Below, in pieces: positions 58,048 through 64,000 of a stretch of 64,000 bases of DNA. The DNA is from CAJFUR01 sp904420575 (GTDB lineage: Bacteria; Actinomycetota; Coriobacteriia; Coriobacteriales; Eggerthellaceae): NCBI GenBank assembly GCA_965119745.1, contig OZ221973.1, positions 2,418,001-2,482,000 of the forward strand. Reading direction: 5' to 3'. The notes beneath the pieces are model-generated. The model saw only the letters and a list, made by a program, of their open reading frames with translations, was not told where the DNA came from and did no database searches. The stretch's first letter is position 1, and the number at the start of each line of letters is the position of its first letter. The translations under genes were made by a program, and so were the position numbers.

Positions 58048-58302
58048 CTAGACGCCTTGCGCGCCCTGGGCCTCGCGGAGGGCGTGGACCAGCTGGTCGG
58101 CGCACGAGGTGGAGCGGCGGCCGCACGTGTTGCCTTCCAGCTGCTCGGCCACCTGGTCGACGGTCATGCCCTGGATGAGTTTGGAGATGGCCTTGAGGTT
58201 GCCGTCGCAGCCGCCCACGAAGTCCACGTGGGACACCGTGTCGCCGTCGAGCTCCACGTGGATGGCGCGCGAGCAGACGCCGTGCGGGGTGTAGGTATGC
58301 AT
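58048..58302 (-). CDS. TSCPD domain protein (TIGR03905 type)
   Basis: An 84-aa protein with the four-cysteine TSCPD arrangement: GVCSRAI, GGCDGNL, and CGRRSTSC. Stand-alone members are uncharacterised; the domain also occurs at the end of class II ribonucleotide reductases. AAGGAG precedes the ATG at 58302. It follows recO by about 90 bases on the same strand. Confidence 0.9.
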   Translation of the reverse strand: MHTYTPHGVCSRAIHVELDGDTVSHVDFVGGCDGNLKAISKLIQGMTVDQVAEQLEGNTCGRRSTSCADQLVHALREAQGAQGV

Positions 58303-58389
58303 GTCTTTCTCCTTCGTCTCTCGTCGGACGGCCGCAGCCGCCGCCGTGTTCATGTTCAAAGTCGCTTGGAAGCCCTTGCACGACGGCCC

Positions 58390-59175
58390 TCAGGCCGGCC
58401 CTTCGCCGTACAGGCCGCACGAGAACAGGAAATTCAGCGACTTCAGGCTGGCCCCCACGTGCTCGCGCACCCACTCCTGGCAGAACCGCAGGACCGAGAA
58501 CGCGGAATCGAGCCCCATGCCGCTCTCCACGACCTCGGCGAAGGTCGCTCCCAGAAGGAAGCGCATCCAGGCCACCGTGGACGCCGGCACGAAGGTCGCG
58601 TCGACCTGCGTGCGGCACGCCGCGCACACCACGCCCCCTTCGCGGAAGGACACGTACACGTCGCCCGCCACGTCTGCCGACGCGACCGGCCCGCCGCATG
58701 CCGCGCAGGAGTCCAGGCTGGGGCGCAGCCCCGAAAAGGCAAGGGTCTTCAGCAGGTGCGCCGCGCATACGGAGGGAACCTGGCACGCGTCGAGCCCGCC
58801 CATGCAGGCGAACGCGGCCCGGGTGCAGGCGAAGAGCTTCGGGCTTTCCAGGCCGTCCTGCGTCACGCGGTCGAGCAGCTCGGCCATGGGCGCCGCTGCG
58901 GCCGCATGCTCCAGGTCGAGGCGCACGCGCTCGTTGCTTTCCAGAAGGCGCGCCTCGCACACGACGTCGAGGGAGCGCCCCTTGGAGCACAGCACGTCCA
59001 CCACGGAATACAGCTCCAGGCGGGCGGAGAACGCGTTCGCCGGCTTGCGGGCGCCCTTAGCCACGGCGCGCATCTGCGAGCCGTCCTCGGCAAGGAGCGT
59101 CAGCACCAGGTCGGTCTCCCCCAGCTTCGTCTTGCGCAGCACCAGGGCGCGGGCCGTGTACGTGGGCGAAGCCAC
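58390..59175 (-). CDS. recO: DNA repair protein RecO
   Basis: A 261-aa recombination mediator that helps RecA load on single-stranded DNA. An N-terminal OB fold (ARALVLRKTKLGETDLVLTL, GSQMRAVAKGARK) and a zinc finger CAACGG ... CAAC in the C-terminal helical domain are visible. The start is GTG at 59175; the ribosome site is weak. It is nine bases after the PASTA-protein stop, so it is probably co-transcribed. Confidence 0.93.
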   Translation of the reverse strand: MASPTYTARALVLRKTKLGETDLVLTLLAEDGSQMRAVAKGARKPANAFSARLELYSVVDVLCSKGRSLDVVCEARLLESNERVRLDLEHAAAAAPMAELLDRVTQDGLESPKLFACTRAAFACMGGLDACQVPSVCAAHLLKTLAFSGLRPSLDSCAACGGPVASADVAGDVYVSFREGGVVCAACRTQVDATFVPASTVAWMRFLLGATFAEVVESGMGLDSAFSVLRFCQEWVREHVGASLKSLNFLFSCGLYGEGPA

Positions 59176-59184
59176 GGCGGCGCG

Positions 59185-60975
59185 TCAGGCCTTCTCGACG
59201 CTCGGCGAGGCGGACGCGATCCCGTTCTGGTCGTTCCACGTGATGGTGCCGGACACGGTCTTCCAGTCGCCATAGAGCGTCTGCGTGCCGAAGAACAGGT
59301 AGTCCTTGGTCTCCACGACGCGCGCGGAAACGGAATAGCTGGTGGTGCCGTCGCCGGCGTACTCCACGTCCAGCGTGTCGGGATCCACCTCGTAGGTCAC
59401 GCCGTCGATGGCGAACTGGCCTGACGACTGGAAGAAGGTATGCGTCGCGCTCACGAGCTCCTTGGCTCGCGATTTCGCCAGGTTGACCGTCACGGCGGAC
59501 CCCGAGGCCAGCTTGGTGCCGGCGACCGGGTCGGTTGACGCCACCAGCCCCTCCTCCATGTCCTCGGTGTACACCCAGCGGACGTCGGCGACGTAGCCGG
59601 CCTCGTCGGCGAGCGCCGCCTCGGCCTGTTCCTGGGTCTTGCCCAGCACGTCGGGCACCGTGAAGGGGGTCGCCACCTGCACGACGATGTGCGTGGACGC
59701 CTTCGCCTTCTCGCCGGCCGCCGGCTCGACCGAGAGCACCGTGCCCTCCGCCTCGTCCGACTTCACGGCCTGGTACTCCACGTTGGCGAACTCCTCGGCC
59801 TCGAACAGGGCGGCCGCTTCGTCCTTGGTCGCGCCCACCACCGAGGGCACCGTTCGCGCCACCGACACGTGGATGACCACCTCGGTGCCCGCCTCCTTGC
59901 GCGAGCCGGCCGACGGGTCGGTCAGCAGCACCTTGCCTTCCACGTCGTCGGACTTCACCTGCGTCCACCGCACGGCGAACCCTTTGCGCTCCAGTTCGTA
60001 GGTGGCGTCGGCCTGCGACTTGCCCACCACGTTCGGCACCGTGTGCCCGCCCCAGATCTCCATCTGGTACGTGACGGCGGCGCCGGCGGCTAGGGCCAGG
60101 ACCAGCACGACCACGAGGGCGACGACGGTCTTCCTGCGCGAAGAACGGCGCCTCTTCTCCTTCGGGTCGGGCGCGCGGAACTGCTTCTGGCGTCCCGAGC
60201 CTCCGCCTTCAACCGGTTCCATCTCCATGGTGTCGCCCGAGCGCCAAGCGGCGGCGGGCGGCTCGTATCCGGGATCCACCAAGCATTCGATGCCCGAGAG
60301 GTCGGCCGTGCGCCCGGCGTCCGAAGCCGGGCGGGGATCGACGCGAGGAACGGGAACCGTGAGGTCGGCCGGGGACGGCGTCGGGAAGACGGTGTCGATC
60401 CCGCCGGAACCCTCCTCGGCGGGATCCCCGTCGTCGAGGGGCCGGAAGTCGAACGGGTTGCCGTCGTCGTCCACGTTCACGCCCGCCACGGCGATGGCCG
60501 GCACGCGCGCGGGGTCGAGCGGGCCGGAAACATGCGCGTCCGTCGTGCGCACCGCAGGCTCGCCTGCCATCGGGCCCGCCGCTTCCTCGGCGGCGGATGG
60601 TGCTCCAGCGGCTCCGCCCGCTGCGCCGTCGTCCATCGTCGGGCACGCCGCCTGCGCGTCGACGCGCGCGGCGGCCACCTCAGGCGACGCGGACGCACGG
60701 CCTTCCTGCACGGAAAACGCGGTCGCCGGCGGCTCTTGGGCGGCGGGCGGCGCGTCCGCCTGCGCGGAAGCGCTCGCGTCGAGCGCGTCCGCGCAAAGGG
60801 ACCCGCCCCGGGGCTCGGCCGGCGCCGCCGAGGCGCCGGAAGCCACGGCGGCCACGACGTCGTCGCCCGAAGCTGCTGCCGCGACCTCGGCGATGCGCCC
60901 GGAAAGAGGGAAGCCGCATTCGTTGCAGTACTTCGCCCCGTCTTTGTTTTCGGAATGGCAGTTTGGACAGTTCAT
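59185..60975 (-). CDS. Zinc-ribbon membrane protein with three PASTA domains
   Basis: A 596-aa bitopic protein. A cytoplasmic zinc ribbon C3-x2-C6 ... C17-x2-C20 (CPNCHSENKDGAKYCNECG), then about 250 residues of Ala/Pro/Asp-rich disorder, one membrane helix (VVALVVVLVLALAAGAAVTY), then three outer PASTA repeats beginning TVPNVVGKSQADA, TVPSVVGATKDEA and TVPDVLGKTQEQA, and a C-terminal beta domain. PASTA repeats bind peptidoglycan or its precursors and are usually on PknB-type kinases or PBPs; here no kinase is present. The ATG at 60975 has GAGAGAG upstream. It precedes recO by nine bases. Confidence 0.88.
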   Translation of the reverse strand: MNCPNCHSENKDGAKYCNECGFPLSGRIAEVAAAASGDDVVAAVASGASAAPAEPRGGSLCADALDASASAQADAPPAAQEPPATAFSVQEGRASASPEVAAARVDAQAACPTMDDGAAGGAAGAPSAAEEAAGPMAGEPAVRTTDAHVSGPLDPARVPAIAVAGVNVDDDGNPFDFRPLDDGDPAEEGSGGIDTVFPTPSPADLTVPVPRVDPRPASDAGRTADLSGIECLVDPGYEPPAAAWRSGDTMEMEPVEGGGSGRQKQFRAPDPKEKRRRSSRRKTVVALVVVLVLALAAGAAVTYQMEIWGGHTVPNVVGKSQADATYELERKGFAVRWTQVKSDDVEGKVLLTDPSAGSRKEAGTEVVIHVSVARTVPSVVGATKDEAAALFEAEEFANVEYQAVKSDEAEGTVLSVEPAAGEKAKASTHIVVQVATPFTVPDVLGKTQEQAEAALADEAGYVADVRWVYTEDMEEGLVASTDPVAGTKLASGSAVTVNLAKSRAKELVSATHTFFQSSGQFAIDGVTYEVDPDTLDVEYAGDGTTSYSVSARVVETKDYLFFGTQTLYGDWKTVSGTITWNDQNGIASASPSVEKA

Positions 60976-61216
60976 GCAGACAACTCTCTCGCGTGGTCGT
61001 ACCCCGTCCATTGTAGCGGAAAAGCGGCCGGTTCAAGCCGTTCGTCGGGCACTACGCCATTTCCACAACAATGCGCGCGCGGCGAGTGGCGGTACATTGC
61101 CCCCGTCCCCATGCACCGCGTGCGGCTACCAAGCACTCGTCCTCCCGAACAACGACCGTTTCGGGCGGCAGCAAGGCCGGGGGAAGGCCAGGAAGCCGGC
61201 GGGCGGCAGGGGAGCC

Positions 61217-62152
61217 TTACGCGCCTTCGCCGTAGCCGAAGCGGCGGATTTGGTTCGCGTCGCGCCGCCAGTTCTTCTTCACCTTGACGGACAGGTCCAA
61301 GAACACCCGCGTCCCCAGAAGCTGTTCCAAGTCGGCGCGTGCGTCGATGCCGATCTGCTTGATGGCCGCGCCCTTCTTGCCGATGATGATGCCCTTCTGG
61401 CTTTCGCGCTCCACGTAAACGACGGCGTAGATGCGGGTGAGGTCCTTTTTCTTGTCGTATTCCATCTCCTCCACGCGCACACCGATGGCGTGGGGCACCT
61501 CGTCGTGGAACGTCCGCAGGATCTTCTCGCGCACGAACTCCGCCACGATCACTTCCAGCGGCTGGTCCGTCTCCATGTCGGGCGGGAACCAGGCCGGCCC
61601 TTCCGGCAGCAGGTAGGCCGCCTCCTCCACGAACGCCTCCACGTTCTTGCCGGTCTCGGCCGAAAGCGCCACCATGGCGTCCCACGGGCCCAGCCGTTCC
61701 GCCGCCTCCCGCTGCGCCGACAGCTGGGCGGAGTTCACCAGGTCGGTCTTGGAAAGCACGCAGATCTTCTTCGCGCGCGAGCGCGCGATCTGCGCGACCA
61801 CCCATTCGTCGCCGCGGCCGATGGGCTTGGACGAGTCCGCCACGAAGGCCACCACGTCTACGTCCTCGAGGGCCTTGCATGCCGAGACATTCAGCTCCTC
61901 GCCCAGGGCGTCGTGAGGCTTGTGCAGCCCCGGCGTGTCCACGATGATCATCTGGAAGCCGGGGCGCGTGAGGACGGCGCGGAACCGGTGCCGCGTGGTC
62001 TGCACCGTGTTGGAGGTGATGGCGATCTTCTTGCCCATGATGGCGTTCAGAAGCGTCGACTTGCCCGCGTTCGGGCGGCCGACGAGCGTGACGAAGCCCG
62101 ACCGGAAGCCTTCTTCCCGGAACGTGCCGCCTTCTTCCTGGTTCTGTTGCAT
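61217..62152 (-). CDS. era: GTPase Era
   Basis: A 311-aa GTPase that helps mature 16S rRNA and assemble the small subunit. P-loop GRPNAGKS at 25-32, G3 DTPGLHKP, G4 SKTD, and a C-terminal KH domain (GIIIGKKGAAIKQIGIDARA). Length is usual. It follows dgkA by about 20 bases, in the common ybeY-dgkA-era order. Confidence 0.97.
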   Translation of the reverse strand: MQQNQEEGGTFREEGFRSGFVTLVGRPNAGKSTLLNAIMGKKIAITSNTVQTTRHRFRAVLTRPGFQMIIVDTPGLHKPHDALGEELNVSACKALEDVDVVAFVADSSKPIGRGDEWVVAQIARSRAKKICVLSKTDLVNSAQLSAQREAAERLGPWDAMVALSAETGKNVEAFVEEAAYLLPEGPAWFPPDMETDQPLEVIVAEFVREKILRTFHDEVPHAIGVRVEEMEYDKKKDLTRIYAVVYVERESQKGIIIGKKGAAIKQIGIDARADLEQLLGTRVFLDLSVKVKKNWRRDANQIRRFGYGEGA

Positions 62153-62174
62153 GTCTTTATTCCTTCCGGCGGGA

Positions 62175-62639
62175 TCAGCCCGCCACCCAAGCGCAGAGGT
62201 GCGGCAGGAACACCGCGGCCGCCACGGCCAAAGCCGCGAGCGCGCACACGAGCACGGCTCCCGCCGCGCAGTCCTTCGCCCGCCGCGCCAGTTCCGAATA
62301 TTCGGGCGACACCAGATCGACCACCGATTCCAAGGCCGTGTTCAGGCATTCCGCCGCGAACACGAGCGCGATGCACAGGATCACCGCCGCCCACGACGCG
62401 CCGTCGAGGCCCACGGCCGCGCCGAGCGCCACGGCCACGACGGCCACGGCCGCATGTATCTTCATGTTGCGTTGCGAGCGGAACGCGAACGCGAGCCCGC
62501 AGCCCGCGCACGCGAAGGCGCGCACGAGCGAGAACCGCGCGCCCGCATGCTTGTCGGCGTCGTTGCGGACGAATCCGCCGCCTGAGCAGGGATCCGCCTC
62601 CTGCAGCCCGTCGTCGTTCGCCTGCGCTTCCTCGTTCAC
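62175..62639 (-). CDS. dgkA: Diacylglycerol/undecaprenol kinase
   Basis: A 154-aa small membrane kinase. The family core is present: SQRNMKIHAAVAVVAVALG, then ECLNTALESVVDLVSPEYSE and KDCAAGAVLV, with three membrane helices. A 40-residue polar N-terminal extension precedes it. The start is GTG at 62639 (GGAGAGG upstream), as no ATG fits. In Gram-positive bacteria such enzymes phosphorylate undecaprenol. It lies between ybeY and era. Confidence 0.9.
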   Translation of the reverse strand: MNEEAQANDDGLQEADPCSGGGFVRNDADKHAGARFSLVRAFACAGCGLAFAFRSQRNMKIHAAVAVVAVALGAAVGLDGASWAAVILCIALVFAAECLNTALESVVDLVSPEYSELARRAKDCAAGAVLVCALAALAVAAAVFLPHLCAWVAG

Positions 62640-62716
62640 GTTCCCTTCCCTCTCCCCGCATGGCCGATGCACGCCGGCCGCGATGGGCACATCGCAGCCG
62701 GCGCCGCGGCGCGGCC

Positions 62717-63199
62717 TTATGCCTTTGCGGCCTTCGCGTCGCGCTTCGCCCACGCCTCCAGGATCTCGGCCTCGCGCTTCTCCATGACCTCTGCCTCGTC
62801 GTCCTCTATGTGGTCGTAACCGCACAGGTGCAGAAGGCCGTGGACCAGAAGCAGGCTGATCTCCTCCTCGAACGTGGTGCCGAACTCGCGCGTCTGGCGG
62901 GTGGCCACGTCGGGGGCTATCACCACGTCGCCCAGCTCGTAGACGGGATCTTCCGCCAGCGTCATGGCCGACAGGTCGTCGTCCACCCCGTCGCATTCGA
63001 AGGAGAGCACGTCGGTCGGCCCTTCCTTGTGGCGGTACTTCTCGTTGAGCTGCGCTATGGCCTCGTCGGTCACGAAGCTCACCGACACCTCGGTGTTGAA
63101 GGGCTTGTCTTCCCGCGCCAGCACGAAACGCGTGAGCTCCTCGAGCGGCAGCGGTTCGAGGTCTTCCCTGCGGTAGTCGTAGTTGATCTGGATGTCCAT
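62717..63199 (-). CDS. ybeY: Endoribonuclease YbeY
   Basis: A 160-aa metal-dependent RNase for 16S rRNA 3'-end maturation and ribosome quality control. The zinc motif HGLLHLCGYDH is exact, with TDVLSFECD before it. The ATG at 63199 has AAAGG upstream at a wide spacing. It follows phoH by five bases. Confidence 0.96.
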   Translation of the reverse strand: MDIQINYDYRREDLEPLPLEELTRFVLAREDKPFNTEVSVSFVTDEAIAQLNEKYRHKEGPTDVLSFECDGVDDDLSAMTLAEDPVYELGDVVIAPDVATRQTREFGTTFEEEISLLLVHGLLHLCGYDHIEDDEAEVMEKREAEILEAWAKRDAKAAKA

Positions 63200-63204
63200 G
63201 TGGA

Positions 63205-64000
63205 TCACGCCTTTCTGCCCGCTTCGTCGTAAGCGGCCACGATCGCGGCCACCAGCGTGTGGCGGACGACGTCTTTGCCGGTGAAGTCGCAAAACGCGAT
63301 GTCGTCGATGCCTTCGAGGATGCGGCGCACGTCCTTGAGCCCCGACACGCCGCGCGGCAGGTCGAGCTGCGTCACGTCGCCCGTGACGACCATCTTCGAC
63401 CCGAAGCCCAAACGCGTGAGGAACATCTTCATCTGCTCGGGCGTGGTGTTCTGCGCCTCGTCCAGTATGATGAAGCTGTCGTTCAGGGTGCGCCCGCGCA
63501 TGAAGGCGAGCGGCGCGATCTCGATGACGCCGCCTTCGATGAGCTGCTGCGCGCGCTCCATGTCGGTCATGTCGAAGAGCGCGTCGTAGAGCGGCCGGAT
63601 GTAGGGGTCCACCTTCTCGGTGAGCGTGCCGGGCAGAAAGCCCAGGCTCTCCCCCGCCTCCACCACGGGACGCGTGAGGATGATGCGCCCGACCTCCTTG
63701 CGCTTGAGCGCGGCCACGGCCATGGCCATGGCGAGGTAGGTCTTGCCGGTGCCGGCCGGGCCGATGCCGAACGTGACGGTGTGCATGCGGATGGCGTCGA
63801 CGTAGCGCTTCTGGCCGGCGGTCTTCGGACGGATGGCACGTCCGCGATACGTGAGCAGGATGTCTTCGCGCAGGGCGGTCGGCGAGAACTCGGCGCTGGT
63901 CAGAAGATCGATGGCGCGGCGCACGTAGTCCGGCGTGGGCTCCTCCCGCGCCTCGGCGACCTTGATGAGGTCGGAGAACAGGGCGGTGAGCGACTGCACT
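63205..64000 (-). CDS. phoH: PhoH-like ATPase (N-terminus off window)
   Basis: The C-terminal 264 residues of a PhoH-family ATPase. P-loop GIGPAGTGKTYLA, Walker B FIILDEAQNTT, and LTRPVVEAGESLGFLPG are present. Family members are about 320-340 aa, so some 60 residues lie beyond the window and the frame is still open at the edge. It sits before ybeY as in many bacteria. Its exact role in RNA metabolism is unsettled. Confidence 0.93.
   Translation of the reverse strand, partial: VQSLTALFSDLIKVAEAREEPTPDYVRRAIDLLTSAEFSPTALREDILLTYRGRAIRPKTAGQKRYVDAIRMHTVTFGIGPAGTGKTYLAMAMAVAALKRKEVGRIILTRPVVEAGESLGFLPGTLTEKVDPYIRPLYDALFDMTDMERAQQLIEGGVIEIAPLAFMRGRTLNDSFIILDEAQNTTPEQMKMFLTRLGFGSKMVVTGDVTQLDLPRGVSGLKDVRRILEGIDDIAFCDFTGKDVVRHTLVAAIVAAYDEAGRKA

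Noticed and set aside
60002..63232. 1076-codon plus-strand frame opposite the PASTA, era and dgkA genes
   Set aside because: It crosses three well-identified genes and intergenic DNA; antisense artefact of high GC.

Overview
The window looks like the chromosome of a high-GC anaerobic actinobacterium of the class Coriobacteriia, most likely an Eggerthellaceae gut bacterium of the Eggerthella/Gordonibacter type. This is inferred from gene content, not from a marker gene. The signs are four separate Tat-exported FAD flavoproteins, LuxR-type regulators with a polytopic membrane domain beside them, molybdopterin enzymes, and a core gene order running rpsO-pnp, dapB-dapA, rnj-ftsK-rodZ, rimO-pgsA/cinA-recA-recX, rny, spoVS-miaB-miaA-hflX, lexA and nrdR-dut. 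No rRNA, tRNA, CRISPR array or insertion sequence was found.

Positions 1 to about 29300 are accessory and respiratory. They hold a Tat-exported molybdopterin oxidoreductase cut by the window edge, a second cytoplasmic acetylene-hydratase-like molybdoenzyme with a small Fe-S partner under a divergent LysR gene, and four Tat flavoproteins of the fumarate-reductase/ketosteroid-dehydrogenase fold. Each flavoprotein can be matched to a regulator: one degenerate Fic-derived winged-helix protein and three membrane LuxR proteins. Other genes here are a flavodoxin-like reductase, a baeRF protein, an acetamidase/formamidase, a DUF3796/XRE pair, a Tat lipoprotein with a Dabb-domain partner, a cobalamin-methyltransferase-like UroD protein, two unknown membrane proteins and a MerR regulator. 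The regulator/flavoprotein pair at 2132-5273 is visibly poorer in GC than the rest and may have been acquired.

Positions 29358 to 64000 are housekeeping and almost entirely on the minus strand. They cover nucleotide metabolism and the SOS response (dut, nrdR, lexA, a divergent small membrane protein, recX, recA), tRNA and ribosome modification (miaA, miaB, rimO, hflX, era, ybeY), RNA turnover (rny, rnj, pnp), cell division and envelope (ftsK, rodZ-like, pgsA-cinA fusion, dgkA, a zinc-ribbon/PASTA protein), lysine synthesis (dapA, dapB), a VanSR-like two-component pair on the plus strand, recO and phoH.

The most interesting signals are: a pseudo-Fic regulator that keeps the Fic loop but has Tyr where the catalytic His should be; a 43-bp conserved block placed upstream of two exported genes and beside a membrane LuxR gene; a 15-bp palindrome TTAGAGTWACTCTAA found both in a MerR operator and inside several terminator-like hairpins; a single-ORF fusion of PgsA with CinA; and a G15/C18 homopolymer inverted repeat between convergent genes.
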